From positions 24,225 through 88,224 of the forward strand of contig VXNP01000070.1 in the NCBI GenBank assembly GCA_009840525.1: a stretch of DNA of 64,000 bases. Direction: 5' to 3'. The first letter of the stretch is position 1; every line of letters begins with the position of its first letter. A program made the position numbers and the translations under genes. Source of the stretch: Gammaproteobacteria bacterium. Lineage in GTDB: Bacteria; Gemmatimonadota; Gemmatimonadetes; Longimicrobiales; Gaopeijiaceae. The notes under the pieces were generated by a model. That model did no database searches. It saw only the letters and a list, made by a program, of their open reading frames with translations, and had not been told where the DNA came from. This document shows positions 52,480 through 61,002 of this stretch, one piece after another.

Positions 52480-53652
52480 ATGGACCGTCCCGCCCTCTAC
52501 TTCGACCACGCCGCCACAACGCCCCTGCGGCCGGAGGCGCTGGACGCCATGCGTCCGCACCTTGGCGGCGTCTTCGGCAACCCGTCGAGCGCGCACCGGT
52601 GGGGTCGGCAGGCGCGCGCGGCCCTGGATGAGGCGCGGGCGGAGTGCGCGCGCGCGGTCGGCGCCGAGCCCGCGGAGATCGCCTTCGTGCGCGGCGGCAC
52701 CGAGGCCGACAACATGGCCGTGCTGGGAAGGGCCGCGGTCGCGCTGGCGGCGGGAGAACGTCCGCGCACGGTAGCGACCACGATCGAGCATCCCGCGGTG
52801 CGGGAGGCGTGCGACGAGGTGGCCGCGCGCGGCGGGGAGAGCGTGCAAGTCGAGGTCGACCGGGCGGGCGAACTCGACGAGGACGGGCTGGCGGACGCGC
52901 TGGCGCGGGGCGCGTGCGTGCTCTCGGTGATGTGGGTGAACAACGAGGTCGGCACCGTGCTGCCGGTCGAGCGCGCGGCGAGCCGGGCGCGAGCGGCCGG
53001 AGTGGTGGTGCACTCCGACGCGGTGCAGGCGGTGGGCAAGGTGCCGGTGGACTTCGGCCGGGCCGGGCTCGACCTGGCCTCCATGACCGCGCACAAGATC
53101 GGCGGACCCCGGGGGGTGGGGCTGCTCTACCGCCGCAGCGGAGTGGAACTCGCGCCCCTCCTGTTCGGAGGCGGGCAGGAGCGCCGCCTGCGGCCGGGGA
53201 CGGAGGACGTGGCGGGAGCGGCGGGCCTGGCGAAGGCGCTCACCCTGGCGGTGGCGGAACAGGCCGCGGAGGCGGAGCGGCTCGCGGCGGAGCGCGACCG
53301 CCTGCAGGCCGCCATCGTCGACGCGCTCCCCGGAACGCGCGTGTTTGGCGAGGAGGGCGAGCGAGCCCCGCACCTGCTGAACGTGGGGTTCCCCGGGCTG
53401 GACGCCGCCACCCTGGTGATGGCTTTCGACCTGGCGGGGGTGGCGGTATCCGGAGGATCCGCGTGCGCGTCCGGCAGCACCACCACCAGCCCGGTGCTGC
53501 GCGCCCTCTACGGCGACGATGCGGAGGGACTGGCTTCCGTGCGCTTCAGCCTGGGCCGCACCACCACCTCCGCCGAGGTGAGCGAGGCCGCCCGCCGGAC
53601 CGTCGAGATCGTGACGCGCGCCCGCGCGCTCGTCGGCGCAGGAGCAGTCTGA
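52480..53652 (+). CDS. Cysteine desulfurase, IscS/NifS family
   Basis: PLP enzyme releasing sulfur from cysteine as a persulfide for Fe-S clusters and tRNA thiolation. ATG 52480 gives 390 residues, starting MDRPALYFDHAATTPLRPEAL. Key residues fall at IscS-like positions: His104 in TTIEHPAVREAC, Lys206 in MTAHKIGGPRG (Schiff base) and Cys329 in GGSACASGSTTTSPVL (persulfide carrier). The stop is 2 bases before mnmA, so this copy most likely serves 2-thiouridine synthesis, though a general role is possible. The frame upstream to 52366 is leader. Confidence 0.94.
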   Translation: MDRPALYFDHAATTPLRPEALDAMRPHLGGVFGNPSSAHRWGRQARAALDEARAECARAVGAEPAEIAFVRGGTEADNMAVLGRAAVALAAGERPRTVATTIEHPAVREACDEVAARGGESVQVEVDRAGELDEDGLADALARGACVLSVMWVNNEVGTVLPVERAASRARAAGVVVHSDAVQAVGKVPVDFGRAGLDLASMTAHKIGGPRGVGLLYRRSGVELAPLLFGGGQERRLRPGTEDVAGAAGLAKALTLAVAEQAAEAERLAAERDRLQAAIVDALPGTRVFGEEGERAPHLLNVGFPGLDAATLVMAFDLAGVAVSGGSACASGSTTTSPVLRALYGDDAEGLASVRFSLGRTTTSAEVSEAARRTVEIVTRARALVGAGAV

Positions 53653-53654
53653 CG

Positions 53655-54800
53655 ATGTCCGCCGACCGGATCCTGGTCGCCATGTCCGGAGGGGTCGACT
53701 CCTCTGTTGCGGCCGCGCTGCTGGCCGAGCAGGGCCACCAGCTCGTCGGCGCGACCATGAAGACCTTCTGCTACCAGGAAGAAGCGGGACCGTCGCGCAC
53801 CTGCTGCGGGCTCGACGGCATCATGGACGCGCGCCGGGTCGCCGATGCGCTTGGCATCCCCCACTACGTCTTCGACGTGGAGGAGGAGTTCACGCGCGAC
53901 GTCATCGACGACTTCGTCTCGGAGTACGCCCGCGGACGCACGCCCAACCCCTGCGTGCGGTGCAATTCCAACACCAAGTTCCGGGACCTCCTGCGGCGGG
54001 GAGAGCTGCTCGGGTGCGATGCCGTCGCCTCCGGGCACTACGTGCGGGCCGGGGTCGTGGACGGGGAAGCTGCTCTCTTCCGGGGCCGCGACCCGGCGAA
54101 GGATCAGTCCTACTTCCTGTGGGGCCTTCCCGGCGCGCTGCTGCCCAGGCTGAGATTCCCGCTGGGCGAACTCACCAAGCCCGAGGTGCGCGCCCACGCC
54201 CGCGAACTCCGCCTCGCCACCGCGGCCAAGCCCGAGTCGCAGGAGATCTGTTTCGTGCCCACCGGCGACTACCGCGACCTCCTGCGGCGCAAGCTCGGCG
54301 GCCGCCACGACGCGCTCCAGCCCGGCAACCTGGTGGACACCCGTGGTCGGGTCGTGGGCCGCCATCAGGGCTACGCTTCCTTCACCGTGGGCCAGCGCCG
54401 CGGACTGGGCGGGGGCTTCGACCAGAGGCTCTACGTGGTCGGGATCCGCCCGGATACGCGCGAGGTGGTGGTGGGCGCGAGGGAGGCGCTGGAGTGCCGC
54501 GAGCTCCGGGTGGGCGAACTCAACTGGCTCACGGCGGAGCCGCCCGCGGACGGGACCGTCGTGCGCGCCCAGCTCCGCTATCGGGCTCCGGCGGTGCCGG
54601 GCCGCGTTCAGCATGACAGAGACGGTCTCGCCCTCGAGCTGGAGGAGCCCGTGCTCGCGGTCACGCCCGGCCAGTCCGCGGTCTTCTTCGACGAGAGCGA
54701 GCGGGTTCTCGGCGGCGGGCGCATCGCCACGGCGGCCATGGCGGGCGGGACTGCGGGCGGACTCGCGGAGGCGGCTGAGGGCTTGGCGCATCGCCCCTGA
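53655..54800 (+). CDS. mnmA: tRNA-specific 2-thiouridylase MnmA
   Basis: Thiolates U34 of Glu, Gln and Lys tRNAs using ATP and persulfide sulfur. From ATG 53655 the protein is 381 residues. The PP-loop SGGVDSS is at 11-17, catalytic Cys100 in TPNPCVRCN and persulfide Cys199 in ESQEICFVPTGDYR. GYASFTVGQRRGLGGGF near residue 240 is conserved. An additional CC pair at 50-51 (SRTCCGLDG) is common in the subfamily. It directly follows the desulfurase. The longer frame to 52644 belongs to the wrong frame of the desulfurase gene. Confidence 0.95.
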   Translation: MSADRILVAMSGGVDSSVAAALLAEQGHQLVGATMKTFCYQEEAGPSRTCCGLDGIMDARRVADALGIPHYVFDVEEEFTRDVIDDFVSEYARGRTPNPCVRCNSNTKFRDLLRRGELLGCDAVASGHYVRAGVVDGEAALFRGRDPAKDQSYFLWGLPGALLPRLRFPLGELTKPEVRAHARELRLATAAKPESQEICFVPTGDYRDLLRRKLGGRHDALQPGNLVDTRGRVVGRHQGYASFTVGQRRGLGGGFDQRLYVVGIRPDTREVVVGAREALECRELRVGELNWLTAEPPADGTVVRAQLRYRAPAVPGRVQHDRDGLALELEEPVLAVTPGQSAVFFDESERVLGGGRIATAAMAGGTAGGLAEAAEGLAHRP

Positions 54801-54808
54801 CCCGTGCC

Positions 54809-55042
54809 TCAATCCAGCGGCTCGGCTCCTTCGAGCAGCCGGAGCAGCTCGCCATCCGTCGCGCCGTTCACGAGAGCCTCGGCTCCGGCCTTCCCTGCCG
54901 GAACCTCGGCGACCATGGCGCGCCTGACGGAATCCGAACAGCAGCGGAAGACCACCCGCCCGGGATGCGCGAGCCCGTGGCGACCGGTGGTGGCGAAAGC
55001 CTCCCACCTGCGAAACGACCCGTCGCGAATCATGCGCTGCAT
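54809..55042 (-). CDS. Small protein of unknown function downstream of dnaJ
   Basis: A 77-residue product from ATG 55042 (or 74 from ATG 55033): MIRDGSFRRWEAFATTGRHG, then HPGRVVFRCCSDSVRRAMVAEVPAG and a helical end GELLRLLEGAEPLD. It looks soluble, with a strand-rich middle and a Cys pair. It starts 10 bases after the dnaJ stop on the same strand and converges with mnmA. I do not recognise a family. The frame extends further upstream into dnaJ only as an Arg/Ser-rich shadow. Its place in the grpE-dnaJ transcript is the main support. Confidence 0.5.
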   Translation of the reverse strand: MQRMIRDGSFRRWEAFATTGRHGLAHPGRVVFRCCSDSVRRAMVAEVPAGKAGAEALVNGATDGELLRLLEGAEPLD

Positions 55043-55052
55043 CTGCTGGGAC

Positions 55053-56168
55053 TCAATAGGTGAGTTCGGCCACTTCCGCGAATTGCCGAATGGCCTCCTG
55101 GGCGTCTTCCGATAGCGCCTCCGGGACCTGGACCTGGATTTCGACGATCTGATCGCCGACCCGCGCTCCCTTCCGAATGCCGTGCCCGCGGACGCGAAAG
55201 CGCGCGCCCGGCTGCGTGCCCGCCGGGATCTTGAGCACAACCCTCTTGCCGTGCACGGTCCTGACCCGAATGCGGGTGCCCATGGTGGCCTGCGCGATGT
55301 TGAGGGGCACGGTGACGTGGATGTCCCGCCCGTCCCGCCGGAAGAACCGGTGCGGCTTCACCTTGAAGGTGATGATCAGGTCCCCGCGGGTACCGCCCCT
55401 GGCGCCGCGCTCGCCCTGCCCGCTCAGCCGCACCTTTGAGCCCGTGTCCACACCGCGCGGCACGGCCACCCCGATCTTGCGGTTCTGGCGCACCGTTCCC
55501 GTTCCCTTGCAGGCGTCACACGGATCGGTGGGAATCCTGCCCCGGCCGAGGCATGCCGGGCAAGGCCGCTTCACCGCGAATCCGCCCTGGCCGAAGGAGA
55601 CGTTCCCGGTTCCGGAGCACTCCTTGCAGCGGGTGGTGGTCGTTCCCGGCCGGGCCCCGTTGCCCCCGCAGGTGGCGCACTCCTCGGTCATGGGAACCGT
55701 GATGGTGACGCGTCCCCCCGTTACCGCCACCTCGAAGTCGATATCCACGACGTATTCGACGTCGTTGCCCTTGCGCGGGCCCGTCGAGCTCTCCCGGGCG
55801 GTCTTCCGGCCTCCGCGATCGAATATCGAACCGAAGAGGTCGCCGATCCCGCCCAGATCGTCGAACGAAAACCCCTGCCCGGCACCCGCCGGCCCGGCAC
55901 CGGGAGACGCGGGCCCCCGCCGGTTGCCGCCCAGACCGAAGGCGCCCAGGCGCCGCATCTGGTCGTACTGCTTGCGCTTGGCGGAGTCGGAGAGCACCGA
56001 GTAGGCCTCCCCCACCTCCTTGAACCGCTCGGACGCCGCGGAGTCGCCCTGGTTGGCGTCCGGGTGATATCGCTTCGCCAACCGGCGATACGCCTTCTTG
56101 ATCTCCTCGGGCGTCGCCTTCTCCGAGACGCCCAGGGCCTTGTAATAGTCTTTCGTCGCCGGCGACAT
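55053..56168 (-). CDS. dnaJ: Molecular chaperone DnaJ
   Basis: Hsp40 co-chaperone that delivers clients to DnaK and stimulates its ATPase. The 371-residue class A protein has a J domain (6-70) with the HPD motif in [11 protein letters not shown], a Gly-rich linker (80-110) and four CxxCxGxG zinc repeats ([32 protein letters not shown]). The C-terminal client-binding domains end in LTY. It lies 22 bases after grpE. dnaK is not in the window. Confidence 0.96.
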   Translation of the reverse strand: MSPATKDYYKALGVSEKATPEEIKKAYRRLAKRYHPDANQGDSAASERFKEVGEAYSVLSDSAKRKQYDQMRRLGAFGLGGNRRGPASPGAGPAGAGQGFSFDDLGGIGDLFGSIFDRGGRKTARESSTGPRKGNDVEYVVDIDFEVAVTGGRVTITVPMTEECATCGGNGARPGTTTTRCKECSGTGNVSFGQGGFAVKRPCPACLGRGRIPTDPCDACKGTGTVRQNRKIGVAVPRGVDTGSKVRLSGQGERGARGGTRGDLIITFKVKPHRFFRRDGRDIHVTVPLNIAQATMGTRIRVRTVHGKRVVLKIPAGTQPGARFRVRGHGIRKGARVGDQIVEIQVQVPEALSEDAQEAIRQFAEVAELTY

Positions 56169-56190
56169 CGAGACCCTCGCGTTCCGTGGT

Positions 56191-56880
56191 CTAGCCGTGC
56201 TTGCGCACGCTGACGCGCGCGGGCCGCACCAGGTGGCCCTCCAGCAGGTATCCCCGCTGCAGAACCATGTCCACCGTGTCGTCCTCGTCCTCCGAGGAGG
56301 CGGGGGCCGTCATGACGGCCTCCATCATGTTCGGGTCGAAGTCCTCGCCGGCCGGGTCGAGCACCTCCAGGCCCGCCTCCGCAAGCGCCCGAAGCAGCTT
56401 CCGTTCCACCATGTCGACGCCTTCCACGATGTCCTGCACGGACGCGGTCTTCGGATCCAGAAGGGCGACCCGCTGAAGGTCGTCGACCGACTCCACCAGC
56501 CGGCGCACCAGGTCCGCCTGTGCGCGCGCCCAGGTTTCCAGCTTCTCGGCGCGAACCCTCTTGCGGTAGTTCTCGAACTCCGCGGCGAGACGCAGATGGC
56601 GGTCGTTCAGATGGCCGATCTCGCGTTCGAGATCTTTTCTGGATGGGCCCGGCTCGTCGGGGGCATCCGCGCCGGCTTCGCCCTCGTGCGGGGGCGCTTC
56701 CGCGTAGGATTCCTCCTGCGGCCGGCCCTCTGGCGGATCCTCGTCGCCGGAAGCCTCCGGCCCTGCACCATCCGCGCGCGCGTCATCCGGCGGGGCGCCT
56801 GTCTCCGGTTCCTCCCGCGGGGCTTCGGAATCGGCCTCGGAAGCCGGGTCTGCCTGGTTGTCGAAAGTGCTGGGGCTCAT
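56191..56880 (-). CDS. grpE: Nucleotide exchange factor GrpE
   Basis: Exchange factor for DnaK. At 229 residues it is longer than most because of an acidic, Pro/Ala/Glu-rich N-terminal region of about 85 residues. The long coiled coil starts at [29 protein letters not shown] and the C-terminal beta head includes [23 protein letters not shown] and [19 protein letters not shown], the family signature. It is first in the grpE-dnaJ operon and divergent from dapB. Confidence 0.94.
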   Translation of the reverse strand: MSPSTFDNQADPASEADSEAPREEPETGAPPDDARADGAGPEASGDEDPPEGRPQEESYAEAPPHEGEAGADAPDEPGPSRKDLEREIGHLNDRHLRLAAEFENYRKRVRAEKLETWARAQADLVRRLVESVDDLQRVALLDPKTASVQDIVEGVDMVERKLLRALAEAGLEVLDPAGEDFDPNMMEAVMTAPASSEDEDDTVDMVLQRGYLLEGHLVRPARVSVRKHG

Positions 56881-56882
56881 CT

Positions 56883-56893
56883 ATCTCGTTTGG
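56883..56893. repeat. Left arm of an inverted repeat flanking the grpE promoter region
   Basis: ATCTCGTTTGG at 56883-56893 pairs with CCGAACGAGAT at 56941-56951 (10 of 11 positions). The left arm lies 2 bases upstream of the grpE start codon; the right arm lies within the putative promoter spacer. It is not a CIRCE element by sequence. Confidence 0.45.
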
Positions 56894-56926
56894 AGTTGAG
56901 GCGTTGACGGCGCTGCGGGCCCGCAA

Positions 56927-56956
56927 ACGATACCCCGGTACCGAACGAGATGTCCA
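56927..56956 (-). promoter_or_regulatory. Candidate promoter for grpE-dnaJ
   Basis: Minus-strand TGGACA (56956-56951) and TATCGT (56932-56927) are 18 bases apart, giving a leader of about 40 bases to ATG 56880. It does not resemble a sigma32 promoter. The right arm of the inverted repeat listed above covers the spacer. Confidence 0.35.
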
Positions 56957-57078
56957 GTGGGCGGGATTCAGCGTCACCCGTGGGACCGACCAGCGCTCCA
57001 AAGGGTAGATTCCGGCATTCCCCACGGGCGGCATCCGTTCGTCCGGAAGCAGGAACGTGGAAACAGCGGAGGAAGGGC

Positions 57079-57801
57079 GTGGCACGTCGCGCCGGCGCGG
57101 AATCGCTACGCATCGTGATCCTCGGATGCGGGAGGATGGGCCGGTCGATCGATGTGCTCGCGCGGACGCGGGGCTTCGACGTGCTGGCCCGGCTGGAGCG
57201 CCGGGACGTGGAAGGACGCCGGGAAGCAACCCGCGCCCGCATCGCCGGAGCCGACGTGGCATTGGAGTTCACGACATCCGCGTCGGCCGCCTCCAACATT
57301 CGCCTTTGCGTGGAGGCGGGGTGCCCTGTCGTCTCCGGCACGACCGGATGGTCCGACCAGTTGCCCGCGGTCGCCGCCTGGGTGAAGGAGCGACGCGGGG
57401 CGCTGCTATGGGCGCCCAACTTCTCCTTCGGGGCGGTCGCCCTCCAGTTGCTGGCGCGCCGGGCGGGCGAACTCTTCGCCGGGGCGGGCGACTTCGACGC
57501 GCATGTGGTGGAAACCCATCACACCGGCAAGCTCGACGCTCCCTCCGGCACGGCCATCGCCCTGGAGCGGTCGCTGGAAGAAGGACTGGGACGGAGTTCT
57601 CCCATTACATCGATCCGGACCGGGCACGTTCCCGGCACACACGAGATATCGATCGACGGTCCCCGCGAACGACTCGTCCTGCGCCACGAAGCCCGCGACC
57701 GCGGCGTGTTCGCGGAGGGCGCGCTACGGGCGGCGGCGTGGCTGGCCGGTCGCACGGGAGTATATACCATGCGAGATTTTCTCGCGGGAGAGGCAGGGTG
57801 A
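57079..57801 (+). CDS. dapB: 4-hydroxy-tetrahydrodipicolinate reductase
   Basis: NAD(P)H-dependent second lysine/diaminopimelate-branch enzyme. GTG 57079, with GGAGG six bases upstream, gives 240 residues; the frame to 56950 adds a non-homologous lead. Motifs are the cofactor-binding RIVILGCGRMGRSI, SGTTGWSD, the active-site ETHHTGKLDAPSGTA (His-His-Lys) and the C-terminal TMRDFLAG. It overlaps dapA by 4 bases and heads the dapB-dapA-dapD set. Confidence 0.95.
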   Translation: MARRAGAESLRIVILGCGRMGRSIDVLARTRGFDVLARLERRDVEGRREATRARIAGADVALEFTTSASAASNIRLCVEAGCPVVSGTTGWSDQLPAVAAWVKERRGALLWAPNFSFGAVALQLLARRAGELFAGAGDFDAHVVETHHTGKLDAPSGTAIALERSLEEGLGRSSPITSIRTGHVPGTHEISIDGPRERLVLRHEARDRGVFAEGALRAAAWLAGRTGVYTMRDFLAGEAG

Positions 57802-58685
57802 AGCACGAGATGCTCAGAGGATGCGGAACGGCGCTGGTGACGCCGTTCCGGGGATCGGGGGAGGTGGACGAGGCGGCGCTGCGGTCGCTGGTCGACTGGC
57901 AGATCGAAGAGGGCGTCGACTTCCTGGTGCCCGCGGGCTCCACCGGGGAGGCGGCGACGCTCTCGGTCGAGGAGCACGAGCGGGTGGTGGCGGTCACGGT
58001 CGATCAGGCCGCCGGACGCGTCCCCGTCGTGGGGGGAGCGGGATCGAACGACACGGCCGAGGCGATCGAGCTCTCGCTCAGAATCGCGTCGACCGGCGTC
58101 ACCCACCTGATGCACGTCTCGCCCCCGTACAACCGCCCGCAGCAGCGCGGGCTGATCGAGCACTTCACCGCGGTCGCGGAGGCGGCTCCCTGCCCTGTGG
58201 TGCTCTACAACGTCCCGGGACGCACGGGCAGCAACATCGCCGCCGCCACCACCCTGGCGCTGGCCGCGCACCCCAACATCGTGGGGACCAAGGAGGCCGC
58301 GGGCAGCTGCGACCAGGTCGCGGAGATCGCCCGCGGCCGACCTGCCGGATTCGCGCTGCTGTCGGGCGACGATTCCATGACGGTGCCGTTCATGGCGCTC
58401 GGCGCCGACGGCGTGATCTCGGTGGTCAGCAACGCCACCCCGCGCGCCATGGCGGAGCTGGTGGGGGCGATGGCGTGCGGCGACCTGCAGCGCGCGCGGG
58501 CCCTGCACTACCGCCTCGCCGACTGGATGCGGGTGGCGTTCGTGGAGTCGAACCCCGTGCCGGTCAAGGCGGCGCTGGGGATGATGGGGCGTATCCATCC
58601 CCGGGTCAGGCTGCCGCTGGCCCCTCTTGCCGATTGCAATCGCGAGGCCGTGGCGACGGCCGTGCGGGCCGCGGAGGGGACGTGA
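57798..58685 (+). CDS. dapA: 4-hydroxy-tetrahydrodipicolinate synthase
   Basis: Condenses pyruvate with aspartate semialdehyde, the committed step of the diaminopimelate pathway. GTG 57798 overlaps the dapB stop by 4 bases and gives 295 residues; ATG 57810 is an alternative. The Schiff-base Lys165 is in NIVGTKEAAGS and the catalytic Tyr137 in VVLYNVPGRTG. FLVPAGSTGEAATLSVEEH and HVSPPYNRPQQRGL are conserved. Confidence 0.95.
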   Translation: MKHEMLRGCGTALVTPFRGSGEVDEAALRSLVDWQIEEGVDFLVPAGSTGEAATLSVEEHERVVAVTVDQAAGRVPVVGGAGSNDTAEAIELSLRIASTGVTHLMHVSPPYNRPQQRGLIEHFTAVAEAAPCPVVLYNVPGRTGSNIAAATTLALAAHPNIVGTKEAAGSCDQVAEIARGRPAGFALLSGDDSMTVPFMALGADGVISVVSNATPRAMAELVGAMACGDLQRARALHYRLADWMRVAFVESNPVPVKAALGMMGRIHPRVRLPLAPLADCNREAVATAVRAAEGT

Positions 58686-59569
58686 GCCCATCCATCCCGG
58701 GCCTCGGGACAACGCTGCAGGAGCGCATCGACGCGCTGCATGCCTGGCCCGCCGGCGAGGCTCTTCCGGAGGCCGCCGGAAAGGTCGTGGGCGAACTGCT
58801 GGGCCGCCTTGAGGCGGGATCGCTGCGCTCCGCCGTGCGTGAGGACGGTGGCTCCTGGGCGGCGGTGCCCTGGGTGAAGCGCGGCATCCTGGTGGCCTTC
58901 CGCAGCGGGCGCGTCACCCCGGTCGCCGCCCCCGGAGGCAGCACGGTCGACACCCGGGCTCCATCCGCCTTCCTGGACAAGCACAACCTGCCCGTGCGCC
59001 GTTTCACCGCCGGGGAGGGCGTCCGGGTGGTGCCGGGCGGCTCGGCCGTGCGCCGTGGCGCCTACCTCGGTCCCGGGGTGGTGTGCATGCCCCCCATGTA
59101 CGTGAACGTGGGCGCCTGGGTGGGGGCGGGCAGCATGATCGACTCGCACGCGCTGGTGGGCTCGTGCGCCCAGGTCGGGGAGCGCGTGCATCTGAGCGCG
59201 GCGGCCCAGGTCGGCGGCGTCCTGGAGCCCGTGGGGGCGGCCCCGGTGGTGATCGAGGACGACGTGCTGGTTGGCGGCAATGCGGGCGTCTACGAGGGGA
59301 CCGTGGTGCGCCGCGGAGCGGTGCTGGCCGCGGGAGTCATCCTGACCCGCGGGACCCCGGTGTTCGACCTGGTGCACGAGAAGGTGTATCGCGCCGGCCC
59401 CTCCCGGCCGCTCGAGATTCCCGAGGACGCCGTGGTCGTCCCCGGGGCGCGCGCGGTCACCGGCGAGTGGGGCCGCGCGCAGGGGCTGTCGCTATATGCC
59501 CCGGTCATCGTGAAGTACCGGGACGCCGGGACGGATCTGGCAACCACCCTGGAGGACTGGCTGCGGTAG
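58682..59569 (+). CDS. dapD: 2,3,4,5-tetrahydropyridine-2,6-dicarboxylate N-succinyltransferase
   Basis: Succinylates tetrahydrodipicolinate in the succinylase branch of diaminopimelate synthesis. GTG 58682 overlaps the dapA stop by 4 bases. The 295-residue protein has the helical N-terminal domain and a left-handed beta-helix from about residue 110. Characteristic segments are VVPGGSAVRRGAYLGPG, MPPMYVNVGAWVGAGSMIDSH, GSCAQVGERVHLSAAAQVGG and EDDVLVGGNAGVYEG. Its presence indicates the succinyl pathway rather than the diaminopimelate aminotransferase route. Confidence 0.94.
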   Translation: MSPSIPGLGTTLQERIDALHAWPAGEALPEAAGKVVGELLGRLEAGSLRSAVREDGGSWAAVPWVKRGILVAFRSGRVTPVAAPGGSTVDTRAPSAFLDKHNLPVRRFTAGEGVRVVPGGSAVRRGAYLGPGVVCMPPMYVNVGAWVGAGSMIDSHALVGSCAQVGERVHLSAAAQVGGVLEPVGAAPVVIEDDVLVGGNAGVYEGTVVRRGAVLAAGVILTRGTPVFDLVHEKVYRAGPSRPLEIPEDAVVVPGARAVTGEWGRAQGLSLYAPVIVKYRDAGTDLATTLEDWLR

Positions 59570-59671
59570 CATCCCGGCGACGACGCCTCCCGGCATTTCG
59601 AGCGGCGCTGCATCCGCGCCGGACCGCGTCGCGCCGCAGTGCGGACTGCCGTTACACCGTCCGTAGTGGTC

Positions 59672-59693
59672 TACCCACTACCGGTAGTGGGTA
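59672..59693. repeat. Perfect 22-bp palindrome between dapD and cinA
   Basis: Half-site TACCCACTACC at 59672-59682 is followed immediately by its exact reverse complement at 59683-59693. A third copy of the core GTAGTGG is at 59663-59669, so three half-sites lie within 31 bases. The gap is convergent, so no downstream gene obviously needs an operator here. The sequence is far less GC-rich than its surroundings. Confidence 0.75.
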
Positions 59694-59704
59694 TCGCCGG
59701 CAAG

Positions 59705-59720
59705 CGGCGCCCCGGCGCCG
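59705..59720. terminator. GC hairpin just after the cinA stop
   Basis: CGGCGC at 59705-59710 pairs with GCGCCG at 59715-59720 around a short loop, directly beyond the end of cinA on the minus strand. There is no T tract. Confidence 0.3.
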
Positions 59721-59724
59721 ACCC

Positions 59725-61002
59725 TCAGCCGCCCCGCAGCATCCGGTACAGGAGCGCGAGCACCGCCTGGGCGCTGCGTTCGCGGACCGCGCGGCGCGCG
59801 CCCGGCAGCACGCTCCGGCGCGCCTGCGTGCGGCCGTCCAGGTGGACCGCGTACCACACCGTGCCCACGGGCTTCTCCGCCGACCCCCCACCCGGCCCGG
59901 CCACTCCGGTCACGGACAGCCCGGCATCGGCGCCGAAGGCCCGGGCCACCCCCTCCGCCATGGCGCGCGCGACCTCCTCGGATACCGCCCCCTTCCGGGC
60001 CAGCAGCTCGCGGGACACCCCCAGATGGGCGCGCTTGGCATCGTCCGCATAGGCGACCACCCCGCCCAGGAAGTACTCCGAAGACCCTGCCAGCTCCGTG
60101 ATGCGCCGCGCCACCAGGCCGCCCGTGCAGCTCTCCGCCACCGAGAGGGTTCGCCCGGATGACGTCATTTCCGCCGCGATGCACTCGACGATGTCCCCGC
60201 TCTCGGCCGGGTAGCGGTACGGCCGCAGGATCGGCTCGACGAGCGCCTCCACCCGGTCGAGCCGGCGGGCCGCCCGCGGATCGTCCGGGGTCGCCCGCGC
60301 ACTCAGCCGAACGTCGACCCCGGTGAGCCGGGGCAGGAAGGCGATGGACACCGCACCCAGGTTCTCGGGGACGCCCGCGTCGATGCGCTCGGCGAGCGAG
60401 GATTCGGCGATGCCGGTGGTATGGAAGACGCGGTGGACCAGGGGCAGCAGACGGTCGCCCAGCCGCTCGCGCAGCAACGGCTCCACGCCCGTGTCGAACA
60501 GCCCGCGCATCTCCGCGGGGACGCCGGGGAGGAGTACGACGATCCGGCCTTCCACGTCCAGGACCAGCCCGGGGGCGGTCCCGACCCGGTTGGGAAGCAC
60601 CAGCGCCCCCTCGGGCACCCGGGCCATGCGCTCGTTGCCGGCCGGAAGCCGGGTCCGGCGCCAGGTCGCCCATCGGGCCCGGAGTTCCGCGAGCAGTCCC
60701 TCGTCCAGACGGAGGGGCCTGCCCAGCGCCTCGGCCACGACTTCCCGCGTGATGTCGTCCGCGGTGGGACCCAGGCCCCCCGTCACCAGCACGACGTCGG
60801 CGACCTCCAGAGCGCGCGCGAGCGCCCCCCGGATGTCGGGCGCGTTGTCCCCGACCACGAACCTCGCCCGCACCGGAAGCCCCAGGCTCCCCGCCCGCCG
60901 GCCCATCCAGGCGCCGTTGCTGTCGACGGTGAAGCCGGCCAGAAGTTCGTCGCCCACCGCGACGATGGCGCAACTGGCCGGGGGAGGCGCCGTCCGGGTC
61001 AG
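59725..61002 (-). CDS. cinA: CinA-family protein (competence/damage-inducible; nicotinamide mononucleotide deamidase domain)
   Basis: A 425-residue protein if read from CTG 61002, with an N-terminal MoaB/MogA-like COG1058 domain (CAIVAVGDELLAGF, VTGGLGPTADDITREVVAEAL, LLPGVPAEMRGLF). The C-terminal CinA domain (SVAESCTGGLVARRITELAGSSEYF, GVAGPGGGSAEKPVGTVWYAV) includes the NMN deamidase active-site region. No ATG, GTG or TTG lies near the conserved start. CTG 61002 overlaps the pgsA stop in a CTGA arrangement with GGGAG six bases upstream, so it is the probable initiator. The frame to 61494 is a shadow of pgsA. Confidence 0.93.
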   Translation of the reverse strand: MTRTAPPPASCAIVAVGDELLAGFTVDSNGAWMGRRAGSLGLPVRARFVVGDNAPDIRGALARALEVADVVLVTGGLGPTADDITREVVAEALGRPLRLDEGLLAELRARWATWRRTRLPAGNERMARVPEGALVLPNRVGTAPGLVLDVEGRIVVLLPGVPAEMRGLFDTGVEPLLRERLGDRLLPLVHRVFHTTGIAESSLAERIDAGVPENLGAVSIAFLPRLTGVDVRLSARATPDDPRAARRLDRVEALVEPILRPYRYPAESGDIVECIAAEMTSSGRTLSVAESCTGGLVARRITELAGSSEYFLGGVVAYADDAKRAHLGVSRELLARKGAVSEEVARAMAEGVARAFGADAGLSVTGVAGPGGGSAEKPVGTVWYAVHLDGRTQARRSVLPGARRAVRERSAQAVLALLYRMLRGG

